A program made the translations under genes and the position numbers. The notes below the pieces were generated by a model. It was not told the DNA's origin. It made no database searches and saw nothing but the letters and a program-made list of their open reading frames with translations. Positions 1 to 6,383 of a stretch of DNA of 6,472 nucleotides are shown here, in pieces. Source of the stretch: Bacillota bacterium. Its GTDB lineage: Bacteria > Bacillota > Desulfotomaculia > Desulfotomaculales > Desulfallaceae. The stretch lies in contig WQUS01000102.1 in assembly GCA_009781965.1 (NCBI GenBank), positions 1 to 6,472 on the forward strand. The letters run 5' to 3'. Numbering within the stretch: position 1 is the first letter of the stretch; every line of letters starts with the position of its first letter.

Positions 1-25
1 TGTGTTTGTTAGTACCCGTAGCCCA

Positions 26-96
26 GGCCCGTAAAGTTATTAACCGTAAGCGATTTCTCGGAGAGCATGAGCGCACGGTTAATAACTTTACGGGCC
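26..96. repeat. Perfect 22-bp inverted repeat downstream of murA
   Basis: Positions 26-47 and 75-96 are exact reverse complements over 22 bases, separated by a 27-base spacer (48-74). The arms begin GGCCCGTAAAG and end TTAACCGT. As RNA the structure would be a long, stable stem-loop starting about 47 bases after the murA stop codon. Neither side carries a T-run, so it is not a standard intrinsic terminator, although it could block 3' exonucleases or mark the end of the transcript. It could also be a dispersed repeat or the end of a small non-autonomous element. The rest of 1-142 shows no gene, only a short GTTACTG direct repeat on the minus strand (112-118 and 126-132). The repeat is certain; its role is unknown. 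Confidence 0.85.
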
Positions 97-142
97 GGCT
101 TGATGCGAAAGCAGTAACGTGTGACCAGTAACCTGCTTACAG

Positions 143-1402
143 CTAATGGGACCTTGCTATCTGGACGCCCAGAGCACGCAGCTTGTCTTCCAAACGGTGA
201 TAACCCCGATCAATAAAATGAGCGTTGGCAATACCGGTCTGCCCCCGGGCCATTAACCCGGCAATCACCAGGGCCGCGCCGGCCCGCAGATCGGTGGCCC
301 CCACTTCGGCCCCGTGCAGCTCGGCTACCCCTTCCACCACCGCCATGCGCCCCTCCACTTTAATCCGGGCGCCCATTCTTTTTAACTCGCCCACCACCTG
401 GAAGCGGTTTTCAAAGATATTTTCCACAATCACGCTGGTACCTTCCACCAAGGTCAGCATAGCCATGATCTGCGACTGCATATCGGTGGGAAATCCCGGA
501 TAGGGCAAGGTTTTAATATCCAAAGGCCGCATCGGGCCCTGGGCGTTTACTGTGACGCTGTCGCCGTTTTCCAGCACTTCCACCCCGGCCTCCCTGAGTT
601 TGGCGCAAATAGGCTCAATGTGCGTCGGAATAATATTCTCCAGCACCAGGGATCCGCGGGTGGCCGCCGCCGCCAACATAAAAGTCCCGGCCTCAATGCG
701 GTCCGGAATAACCGGGTAACGCACGCGTCCTCCCAACTGAGGGACCCCGTCAATTTTAATCACATCGGTACCGGCGCCCCGTACTTTCGCCCCCAGGCAG
801 TTCAGGAAATTGGCCAGATCCACCACTTCCGGCTCTTTGGCCACATTCTCCAAAATAGTTTGTCCCACCGCCAGACAAGCGGCCATCATCAAATTTTCCG
901 TGGCCCCCACACTGGGGAAATCAAGATAAATTCTGGCCCCTTTCAGCCTGGCCGGCGACCGGCCCACGGCAAAACCGCTCTCAATACTAATCTCCGCGCC
1001 CATACCGGCCAAACCTTTAAAGTGCAGGTCCATGGGCCTGACGCCAATATTACAGCCGCCGGGCAGAGAAACCCTGGCATAGCCGAACCGGGACAACAGC
1101 GGCCCCAGCAGCAGATTGGAAGCGCGCAGCTTTTTCACCAGATGACAGGGCGGATCAGCCTTCAGACAGGACGGCGGGTCGATCTGCACAGCCGAGTCAC
1201 TGAGCCAGAGCACTTCGGCGCCCAGGTGCCTGATGATTTCAAACATAGCCTGTACATCGCTGATATCGGGAACGTTTTCCAAACTTACCCTTTCCGCAGA
1301 CAGCACCGAGGCGCATATTACAGCCAAAGCAGCGTTTTTGGCGCCGCTGAGCCGAACCCGGCCCTGCAGCGGCTTGCCTCCGCTGATCAGCAGTTTATCC
1401 AT
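143..1402 (-). CDS. murA: UDP-N-acetylglucosamine 1-carboxyvinyltransferase (MurA)
   Basis: Cytoplasmic enzyme that transfers enolpyruvate from PEP to UDP-GlcNAc, the first committed step of peptidoglycan synthesis. From the chosen ATG the product is 419 residues, the same length as E. coli MurA. The N-terminus reads MDKLLISGG, and K22-N23 of the SGAKNAAL motif match the family's substrate-binding pair. The catalytic loop GGCNIGVRP carries C117 and R122, so this is the Cys (normally fosfomycin-sensitive) type. PGFPTDMQ gives D307, matching catalytic D305, and TDLRAG gives the C-terminal Asp/Arg pair. The frame stays open upstream into the preceding gene, but family N-termini begin here. GGAGGAG at 1414-1420 lies 11 bases upstream; an in-frame TTG at 1408 would have tighter spacing and add two residues. 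The start lies 2 bases after the upstream peptidase's TGA, and the ribosome site is inside that gene, which suggests translational coupling. Clostridia often have two murA paralogues; which one this is cannot be told here. Confidence 0.97.
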   Translation of the reverse strand: MDKLLISGGKPLQGRVRLSGAKNAALAVICASVLSAERVSLENVPDISDVQAMFEIIRHLGAEVLWLSDSAVQIDPPSCLKADPPCHLVKKLRASNLLLGPLLSRFGYARVSLPGGCNIGVRPMDLHFKGLAGMGAEISIESGFAVGRSPARLKGARIYLDFPSVGATENLMMAACLAVGQTILENVAKEPEVVDLANFLNCLGAKVRGAGTDVIKIDGVPQLGGRVRYPVIPDRIEAGTFMLAAAATRGSLVLENIIPTHIEPICAKLREAGVEVLENGDSVTVNAQGPMRPLDIKTLPYPGFPTDMQSQIMAMLTLVEGTSVIVENIFENRFQVVGELKRMGARIKVEGRMAVVEGVAELHGAEVGATDLRAGAALVIAGLMARGQTGIANAHFIDRGYHRLEDKLRALGVQIARSH

Positions 1403-1404
1403 TG

Positions 1405-2370
1405 TCAAGGCTGCTCCTCCCGATTTGTAAGCAACGGCTGTTGCAGTTCCACGGCCAGCCAATCCAGCCACTCCCTTTCTAATCCTTCAAATCCTGCCCG
1501 GCCTGCACCGTCTAATGCCAGGGCATTTACCACAGCTTCATTAAAATTTATGCCCCGAGCCAGATTTTTTATTATCTTATGCAAGCCTTCTTCGCCATAG
1601 ACCGCCACAATGAATTCCACCACCGACAGTGATTCCCGGTAGGCCAGGTTCTGATCGGCCAGCTTATCAAAGCCCTGATCCATCTCTCGCAGCGGATACA
1701 CTCCCCGGCTCCAAACGTCTGCCGGGCAGCCGGGCGAATAGCCGGTAATTTTATATTCCTGATACTGGGCCAGTCCTTCGGTAAACCAGCGGGGGAAGTT
1801 ACCCTGACCGGCATAATCCAGCAGCAAATGAGACAATTCATGGGCCATGGGACCGGCCTGCTGAAAAACCTGCCGCATCTCCTGGGGCTCCGCATCGTTC
1901 ACCCACGCCCGGGGCGCCAGCACCCTAATCACCCCTTGCCAGTAAACGCCCATGGCGCTTTCACTGGCCGGCCAGCCAAAGCTGGCGTTTAACTCTGCCC
2001 GGGACGGATAAATCACCACGGGGATAGGGGGAATCTGCAAATCCGGCAGATAAGCAAAATCCTCGTAAACCCGGGCATAAACCAACCGGCCCGTTTCCTG
2101 CACCAACCTGGCCCCCGGTTCATCCTCCCGGTAACGGACAATGAACAAGTCATCCCGCATTTGCCGCCAGCCCTGGGTGCGCTGCAGCATCTGCACCCGG
2201 GCCATTTCCCGCAGCAGCCCGTAAACATAGCCTCTGGCCTTGGTCTGCTCCCGCAGCACGAGCAACGCGCCCAACAGCAACAGCACCACCAACGCCACGT
2301 AGAACAAAGACAACAGCCGAGGCGCCAGAGCTCCCAAAGCAACCAGAGGAAACCGCCGCCTGACGGACAT
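1405..2370 (-). CDS. Membrane-anchored peptidase-MA-like zinc metalloprotein
   Basis: A 321-residue protein. Residues 1-16 are basic (MSVRRRF) and are followed by a hydrophobic segment at about 17-39 with no clear cleavage site, so it is probably a signal anchor with an extracytoplasmic C-terminal domain. The metal site is clear: H177-E-L-S-H181 fits HExxH, and WFTEGLAQY about 15 residues later supplies E198 as the expected third ligand. This is the gluzincin arrangement of peptidase-MA-like proteins. The C-terminal part contains a YRESLSVVEFIV helix typical of the same superfamily. Start: ATG with AAGGTG just upstream. It lies 83 bp after the TPR gene with no convincing promoter between them, and its TGA is 2 bases before murA, so the three are probably cotranscribed. 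Substrate is unknown. A role in wall or envelope protein turnover is inferred only from location and neighbours. Fold and zinc site are fairly secure; actual proteolytic activity is not shown. Confidence 0.82.
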   Translation of the reverse strand: MSVRRRFPLVALGALAPRLLSLFYVALVVLLLLGALLVLREQTKARGYVYGLLREMARVQMLQRTQGWRQMRDDLFIVRYREDEPGARLVQETGRLVYARVYEDFAYLPDLQIPPIPVVIYPSRAELNASFGWPASESAMGVYWQGVIRVLAPRAWVNDAEPQEMRQVFQQAGPMAHELSHLLLDYAGQGNFPRWFTEGLAQYQEYKITGYSPGCPADVWSRGVYPLREMDQGFDKLADQNLAYRESLSVVEFIVAVYGEEGLHKIIKNLARGINFNEAVVNALALDGAGRAGFEGLEREWLDWLAVELQQPLLTNREEQP

Positions 2371-2453
2371 AATTTCACCTTTTTTCGCTATTAGTTAGTT
2401 AAACAATTAGGGAGAGTAAACAGCAACAACAAATTTGACCGTGCGCCCTCGGC

Positions 2454-3089
2454 TTAACTTGCGCCCGGCTTCAATTCCTGCAGCATTTGTTTAGCCTTAT
2501 CCACCTCCGGGCCTTCCTTGGCCAGGCTAATATATTTCTCCAGCTCCGCCGCGCCTTTTTTCACGTCACGCTTGCCGTCACTGCGGTAAGCGTAAAACTG
2601 CCCCAGATAATAATGGGCCAGGGCGTTTTGGGGGTCTTTCTTTAAAACCTCTCCGGCCTGCTGCACAGCGGCGTTATAATCACCGGACAGGTAATAAGTC
2701 ATCGCCAGAGCCTGACGCACTTGCAGGTCATCCGGGTTAATTTCCAAGGCTTTCCGATATTGCGCCACCGCGTCTTTAGCCCGGCCAGCCTGCCAATATG
2801 CCACCGCTAATTGAGTCCGCAGAGCCAGGTCTTGGGGACGAGCTTGCAATTGGGCTTCCAAATCCGCTATTTGCTGTTCCGGCGCCGCTTCCTGTTGGGC
2901 CGCCTGCCCGTTGTTGGCGGGAGTAGGCTTCGGAGTCAAAAGCCAAAGCGCTGACGAAGCCACCATGCCAAAGCCCAAAACAACGGTCAGCACTAGAAAA
3001 ACTATTTTTTGATTTCTTTTCCGCCGGGCAATATTAACAAAAGAAAAGGGATCTTTTTTACCGGCGCCGCCTGATGCTTTATTGGCCAT
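2454..3089 (-). CDS. Membrane-anchored TPR-repeat protein
   Basis: A 211-residue protein with a Lys/Arg-rich cytoplasmic N-terminus (about 1-28), one transmembrane helix (about 29-51) and a low-complexity Pro/Gln/Ala linker (52-75). Three TPR-like helical hairpins follow, at about 85-119, 120-152 and 153-193. The consensus is visible in AVAYWQAGRAKDAVAQYRKA followed by LEINP, and in MTYYLSGDYNAAV. TPRs are protein-protein interaction scaffolds, and the orientation suggests the repeats lie outside the membrane. No enzymatic motif is present. Start: ATG preceded by GAGAGG at about 8 bases. It is the first gene of a likely operon with the MA-like peptidase and murA, with its own promoter about 90 bases upstream. 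Recruitment of a wall-synthesis or quality-control partner is a guess from context. Confidence 0.85.
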   Translation of the reverse strand: MANKASGGAGKKDPFSFVNIARRKRNQKIVFLVLTVVLGFGMVASSALWLLTPKPTPANNGQAAQQEAAPEQQIADLEAQLQARPQDLALRTQLAVAYWQAGRAKDAVAQYRKALEINPDDLQVRQALAMTYYLSGDYNAAVQQAGEVLKKDPQNALAHYYLGQFYAYRSDGKRDVKKGAAELEKYISLAKEGPEVDKAKQMLQELKPGAS

Positions 3090-3132
3090 AATATTTACCT
3101 CTCACTCTATTTAAATCTTACTGCCTAGAAAA

Positions 3133-3161
3133 CTTGTGGCCAACCAAGGCCCTTAAACAAG
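3133..3161 (-). other. Possible leader hairpin upstream of the TPR gene
   Basis: In the predicted 5' leader, CTTGT pairs with ACAAG and GGCC with GGCC around a TTGGTT loop, with five unpaired bases on the 5' side. TTTTCT follows the stem directly, so it resembles a weak attenuator. The large bulge lowers its stability, and it could be chance. Confidence 0.25.
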
Positions 3162-3182
3162 CCGGTTAAGCACACTAAAAAC

Positions 3183-3211
3183 ATTATACATGAAACGCCT
3201 GCTAATGGAAA
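3183..3211 (-). promoter_or_regulatory. Sigma-A-type promoter for TPR-peptidase-murA
   Basis: On the minus strand, TTTCCA (3206-3211) and a perfect TATAAT (3183-3188) are separated by 17 bases. The -10 is consensus and the -35 matches TTGACA at 4 of 6 positions. Transcription would start near 3176, leaving a leader of about 85 bases before the TPR gene's ATG. It lies in a 160-bp AT-rich gap after the M23 gene, so the three downstream genes need not depend on readthrough. Confidence 0.65.
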
Positions 3212-3231
3212 CGTTATTACTTGGAACGTTT
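3209..3231. promoter_or_regulatory. Palindrome over the -35 box, candidate operator
   Basis: AAACGTT (3209-3215) and AACGTTT (3225-3231) form a perfect 7-bp dyad with a 9-base spacer, and the near arm overlaps the -35 box of the TPR-gene promoter. Repeat starts are 16 bases apart, which would suit a dimeric repressor. It could instead be a weak hairpin at the 3' end of the M23 transcript, though it has no U-tract. The regulator is unknown. Confidence 0.35.
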
Positions 3232-3249
3232 GTAACTATTCACTTGGCT

Positions 3250-4644
3250 TTAGATAAACAGAGCCGGATCCTTTTGCACGCCGTTGACGATCACTTCAAA
3301 GTGCAGATGGGGACCGGTAGCGTTGCCGGTAGCGCCGGCCCGCCCAATCAGCTGCCCCCGTTCGACGGTCTGGCCGGATGCCACAACTGCGGCGGACAAA
3401 TGAGCGTATCTGGTCACCACGCCGCCCCCATGGTCAATATCAATACATAAGCCATAGCCGCTATTGTCATAACCGGCGCTGAGCACGACGCCGTCTTCCG
3501 CCGCCACCACCGGATTGCCCTGGTCGGCCTCAATATCCACGCCTAAATGAGGCCGTCCCCAGCGGCTGCCAAATGGCGACGCAATGCCGCCGCCGGCAGG
3601 CCAGGCCAGCCGGCCGTTGCCTCCCCGGGACGCCACCAGCTGGCGGTCGCCTTTGAGCACCACTTGCTGCACCGGTTCAGCCAGCACCCGTTCCGCTACT
3701 TTCTTTTGACTAATCTCCACGCCGTTTTCCAGCGTCACCTGATAGGCCACTTCCCGCTCACCGGACTGACCGGTTTGGATAACCTTGCGTTCCCCCAGGT
3801 AGAGGCTGTCGTCTTTCCGCTCCTGGACCCGGAAGAGAATTTCTTCCCGCCTGGTATCCTGATAAGAGGCCGTTACATCCACCAGCGGCGCCGGCCGGGA
3901 AATGATAATTTCCTGACCCACCTGCAGCTGAGCGGGATCCAGCCCGGGGTTGGCCAGCACCAGCTCCTCCAGCGGCAGTTCGGCCACCCGGGCGATATCA
4001 TAAAGGTTATCGCCGTTCGCAACCTGATAGGTTTTGACGCTCCGGCCGCCAAAACGCAGATAATCAACGGCTTCCGTCACCGTCATTAAATCGGCCCGTT
4101 CCGCCTGCAGCGGCTCGACGGCCACATCCTGTTTAAATTTGGCCTCCCATTGGCCGCCATGATTATACAGAGCCAATAAGTTATCCATCACCTTGGCCGC
4201 GGCCGCCTGATCCTTGAGGGCGGCAACCGGCTTGCCGGCCACGTAAATCCCGGCGGCGGTGAAGCGGCAATCCAGCTTTTGCGCCAGCAGCCGGCTCACT
4301 TCGGCCCGGCTGTCGGCCTGCCGCCAGGTCGGGCGGTACTTAACGCCATCCTTAACGGAAACCGGCAAACCGGATTTCTTTTCTAAGGCATCAATATAAT
4401 TATGTACGGCGGACTTGGCGGCGCCGCGATCCGCGGCCACGGCCACCACCGCGCCGCCCGACACGATGGCGCATCTGGCCTGGCTGAATACAACCAGCAG
4501 CAGGGTCAGGACCACCAGCAGCGACAGCCCTTTCAGGCCGGCGTGGGAACCCAGCCAAGTTCGGTTCAGGTTTGCAAGCCGGTTCAGGTTTAATGAAACA
4601 ACTGATTTTTCTTTTAACCAATCGGTAACTTTACTCAATGGCAA
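3250..4644 (-). CDS. Membrane-anchored LysM-G5-M23 peptidoglycan endopeptidase
   Basis: A predicted 464-residue envelope hydrolase that would cleave peptide cross-links or stem peptides in peptidoglycan. Numbered from the TTG at 4644: a charged N-terminus, one transmembrane segment at about 37-55, an unassigned region at about 60-200, a LysM glycan-binding domain at about 204-250 (KTYQVANGDNLYDIA to VGQEIII), a G5 domain at about 254-331 (VTLENG within it), and a C-terminal M23 domain at about 354-464. The zinc and catalytic residues are intact: H366-L-G-V-D370, H415 in YAHLS, and H446-L-H448 in GPHLHFE. The product should therefore be active, unlike degenerate M23 scaffold proteins. Start: an upstream ATG at 4671 has no ribosome site, whereas GGGAG (4651-4655) lies 6 bases before the TTG at 4644; starting at 4671 would add nine residues. 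It has its own promoter. The layout resembles sporulation or wall-remodelling M23 proteins of Clostridia, but the specific process is unknown. Confidence 0.93.
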   Translation of the reverse strand: MPLSKVTDWLKEKSVVSLNLNRLANLNRTWLGSHAGLKGLSLLVVLTLLLVVFSQARCAIVSGGAVVAVAADRGAAKSAVHNYIDALEKKSGLPVSVKDGVKYRPTWRQADSRAEVSRLLAQKLDCRFTAAGIYVAGKPVAALKDQAAAAKVMDNLLALYNHGGQWEAKFKQDVAVEPLQAERADLMTVTEAVDYLRFGGRSVKTYQVANGDNLYDIARVAELPLEELVLANPGLDPAQLQVGQEIIISRPAPLVDVTASYQDTRREEILFRVQERKDDSLYLGERKVIQTGQSGEREVAYQVTLENGVEISQKKVAERVLAEPVQQVVLKGDRQLVASRGGNGRLAWPAGGGIASPFGSRWGRPHLGVDIEADQGNPVVAAEDGVVLSAGYDNSGYGLCIDIDHGGGVVTRYAHLSAAVVASGQTVERGQLIGRAGATGNATGPHLHFEVIVNGVQKDPALFI

Positions 4645-4650
4645 GCACCA

Positions 4651-4655
4651 CTCCC
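4651..4655 (-). promoter_or_regulatory. Ribosome binding site that favours the TTG start of the M23 gene
   Basis: GGGAG on the minus strand lies 6 bases before TTG at 4644. It falls inside the frame that would be read from the ATG at 4671, which has only an A/T-rich leader upstream. A second TTG at 4638 would be 12 bases away and is less likely. Confidence 0.55.
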
Positions 4656-4706
4656 AATAATAAGCCGCCATTTAAAACAGCTTTTTAGTACAAGCCAAAC
4701 ATGAAG

Positions 4707-4736
4707 ATTATACCATAAAACATAACTTGTCGTAAA
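4707..4736 (-). promoter_or_regulatory. Extended -10 sigma-A promoter for the M23 gene
   Basis: On the minus strand, TATAAT (4707-4712) is a perfect -10 preceded by TGG, the extended -10 TGn element. TTTACG (4731-4736), 18 bases upstream, matches TTGACA at 4 of 6 positions. The predicted start near 4700 gives a leader of about 55 bases to the TTG start. The 106-bp region between the maturase stop and 4671 is strongly AT-rich. I see no strong terminator after the maturase, only an AT hairpin (GAAAAA/TTTTTC) and a 5-bp CCAGT/ACTGG stem. Confidence 0.7.
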
Positions 4737-4777
4737 CTACCTAAAATTGACGAAAAATACTTTTTCCAGTTAATTCG

Positions 4778-6121
4778 CTACTGGTCAGACACCGCCTGGA
4801 GATAGAGGGCGCACTCCAGGCGCTTCCTGGCTAAGGCGCAGCCCAGCCGGTACGGCTCCAGCAGATCGCCGTTAAAGGACAGAGCATTGGCGTGACAGCC
4901 GCCACTGCAGTTAAACCTGGCCCAGCATTGCAGACAGGCTTTCTTGTTATATATGTGCGCGTGGCTAAACATATTGACAGTATCTTTTTCCAATCCCGCA
5001 AATACAGTGCCCATCTGAAATCCCGGCCGGCCCACAAACTGATGGCAAGGATAAAGCTCGCCGGCCGGGGCCACCGCCAGATATTCCGTACCGGCGCTGC
5101 AGCCGGTAAGCCGCTTGGCCAAACAAGGCCCGTCCGTCAAATCAATATTAAAATGAAAAAACTCCACCGGCCGGCCCTGGCGGCGCCGCTGCAGCAAATA
5201 TCTGGTCAGCTCGTCATATTCGGCCATTAGCGCCGGCAAATCCTCTTCCCGTAAAGCGTAGTCCGTTCCGGCGCCGGCCACCACCGGCTCCACCGACAGA
5301 TGATCAAAGCCGGCCTCCGCCAGATGGCGGACATCAGCCGCAAAATCCAGGTTATGCCGGGTAAAAGTACCCCGGACGTAGTATTCCTTTGCCAAAGGCA
5401 AAGACACAAACTCAGCGCAGCGTTCCATCACCGGCCGGTAACTGCCGCCGCCCCCCACCGTCGGCCGCATCAAATCATGCACTTGGGGCCGGCCGTCAAT
5501 CGACAGCACCACGGCCAGGTCGTTAGCGGCAATAAACCTTTGCATCTCCCCGTCCAGCAACAGGGCGTTAGTGGTCAAAGTAAACTTAATCACTTTCCCC
5601 GCCCCCTCGGCCAGACGCCGGCCATAGGCCACCAGTTCCTCCAGCACCGGACGGTTCAACAGCGGCTCGCCGCCAAAAAAATCAACCTCCACATGCCGCC
5701 TGTCACCGGAAGCGGCCATTAAAAAATCAAGCGCCGCCCGTCCCACTTGCGGCGACATTAGCTCCCGCCGGCCGCCAAAATCGCCCTGACCGGCGAAACA
5801 GTAGCGGCAGCGCAGATTGCAGTCATGGGCCAAATGCAGGCACAGGGCCTTGACCACCCCGCCGGCGGGGGGCGTATAGCCAGAGGGCAGCGGATCAGGC
5901 GCAAAAAGCAGCCCCCGCTCAGTTAACGCATCAACCTCCGCCAACACCTCAGCCACCGCTTCAGCCCCGTATATCGGCGCCAGCCTGGCAGCCGCGCCAG
6001 CCCGGGCGCCTGCGTCCAGCGCCTTAATCAATTCATAAGCCGGCTCATCCACCACATGCAAAGCGCCGCTGTTTACATCCAGCACCATAAAGGTGTTGTC
6101 AAAGGCAAAAGCATGAATCAA
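4778..6121 (-). CDS. Radical SAM/SPASM maturase of the SCIFF ranthipeptide
   Basis: A 447-residue radical SAM enzyme expected to install a Cys-to-Thr thioether in the adjacent SCIFF peptide, as for its relatives CteB and Tte1186. Residues 1 to about 88 (MIHAFAFDNTFMVLDVNSGA) match the N-terminal recognition (RRE-type) region that binds the leader. C101-x3-C105-x2-C108 binds the SAM [4Fe-4S] cluster, and FFGGEP (148-153) contains the SAM-contacting GGE. The C-terminus has a textbook seven-cysteine SPASM pattern: C341-x12-G-x4-C359, then C396-x2-C399-x5-C405-x3-C409, then C428, with an extra C333. Two auxiliary clusters are therefore expected, and no ligand is missing. The TTG start is supported by the family N-terminus MIH...VLDVNSG and an in-frame stop at 6137-6139. 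The ribosome site (GAAGGGA, 10 bases away) is modest. It lies 105 bp after the precursor gene, behind two terminator-like hairpins, so expression is probably well below the precursor's. No transporter or leader protease gene is visible. Confidence 0.93.
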   Translation of the reverse strand: MIHAFAFDNTFMVLDVNSGALHVVDEPAYELIKALDAGARAGAAARLAPIYGAEAVAEVLAEVDALTERGLLFAPDPLPSGYTPPAGGVVKALCLHLAHDCNLRCRYCFAGQGDFGGRRELMSPQVGRAALDFLMAASGDRRHVEVDFFGGEPLLNRPVLEELVAYGRRLAEGAGKVIKFTLTTNALLLDGEMQRFIAANDLAVVLSIDGRPQVHDLMRPTVGGGGSYRPVMERCAEFVSLPLAKEYYVRGTFTRHNLDFAADVRHLAEAGFDHLSVEPVVAGAGTDYALREEDLPALMAEYDELTRYLLQRRRQGRPVEFFHFNIDLTDGPCLAKRLTGCSAGTEYLAVAPAGELYPCHQFVGRPGFQMGTVFAGLEKDTVNMFSHAHIYNKKACLQCWARFNCSGGCHANALSFNGDLLEPYRLGCALARKRLECALYLQAVSDQ

Positions 6122-6142
6122 TTCCGTTCCGTCCCTTCATAA

Positions 6143-6178
6143 AGAAAAGCGCGCTCATGCAGTGCCCGCAGCGCGCTT
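6143..6178 (-). terminator. Second intercistronic hairpin before the maturase
   Basis: On the minus strand, AAGCGCGCT (6170-6178) and AGCGCGCTT (6147-6155) form a perfect 9-bp GC-rich stem with a 14-base loop, and TTCTTT follows at once. This fits an intrinsic terminator or attenuator with an imperfect U-tract. It ends about 20 bases before the maturase start, just upstream of its ribosome site, so it could also affect translation or RNA stability. Confidence 0.65.
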
Positions 6179-6190
6179 ACCGAAGAATCG

Positions 6191-6223
6191 AAAAAAATGC
6201 CTAATCCCGTCAGGGAAGAGGCA
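6191..6223 (-). terminator. Intrinsic terminator after the SCIFF gene
   Basis: Just past the precursor stop codon, TGCCT (6219-6223) pairs with AGGCA (6198-6202). Inside it, TCCC pairs with GGGA around a four-base loop, with a 2x2 internal loop between the stems. Seven Ts (6191-6197) follow directly. It should end most precursor transcripts and leave partial readthrough into the maturase. Confidence 0.8.
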
Positions 6224-6226
6224 CGC

Positions 6227-6376
6227 TTAGTTTTTCTTCTTATTGCAGGCCTGGTTGCCCACCGTCAGCGAAGTCTTACAGGCCGACTGGCATGACGTCC
6301 GGCACTCGCCGCAACCGCCGTCCCGGACAGTGTCCTGCAGCGTCCGGCTGCTGACGGTCCGAATATGTTTACCCAC
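6227..6376 (-). CDS. SCIFF ranthipeptide precursor, five-cysteine variant
   Basis: A 49-residue peptide, predicted substrate of the adjacent maturase. It begins MGKHIRTVSSRTLQDT and continues with GGCGECRTSCQSACKTS, then LTVGNQACNKKKN. The KHI N-terminus and the GGCGEC, TSCQSACKTS and TVGNQ blocks are hallmarks of SCIFF (six cysteines in about 45 residues). Cysteines are C22, C25, C29, C33 and C44; position 37, normally the Cys of KTSC, is Leu (CTG). In the relative CteA I recall the thioether joining Cys32 to Thr37; by spacing its counterpart here is C33 to T38, and both are kept. Residues 1 to about 20 are the probable leader. Start: GTG with TAGGAGG at 6384-6390, 7 bases upstream; an in-frame ATG at 6400 lies upstream of that site and is unlikely. 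The gene starts 34 bases after a tRNA-Gly, with no promoter visible between. The mature product's role is unproven; signalling has been proposed for related ranthipeptides. Confidence 0.9.
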   Translation of the reverse strand: MGKHIRTVSSRTLQDTVRDGGCGECRTSCQSACKTSLTVGNQACNKKKN

Positions 6377-6383
6377 TTTGTCG

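Noticed and set aside
620..1600. Long plus-strand open frame (326 codons) opposite murA and the peptidase
   Set aside because: It is antisense to two genes with clear family motifs, has a His/Gln/Arg-rich low-order composition, and shows no domain; typical shadow frame in GC-rich DNA.
2391..2401. TAACTAACTAA stop-rich sequence upstream of the MA-like peptidase gene
   Set aside because: It puts stops in several frames in a short AT-rich gap; readily due to chance, and no function is implied. No convincing promoter was found in this gap either.
3310..3340. Direct repeat of CCGGTAGCG
   Set aside because: It encodes the conserved GATGNATGP stretch of the M23 domain, so protein sequence explains it.
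3190..3450. Plus-strand open frame of 86 codons starting in the M23-TPR gap
   Set aside because: Most of it is antisense to the conserved M23 catalytic domain, it has no ribosome site, and its start overlaps the minus-strand promoter.
4750..4795. Possible terminator after the maturase
   Set aside because: The CCAGT/ACTGG and GAAAAA/TTTTTC stems are short or AT-only and lack a proper U-tract after a GC stem.
6100..6140. Out-of-frame 13-codon open frame starting at ATG 6140 and overlapping the maturase start
   Set aside because: No ribosome site precedes it (only the T-rich terminator tail), and its sequence has no leader-peptide logic such as repeated regulatory codons.
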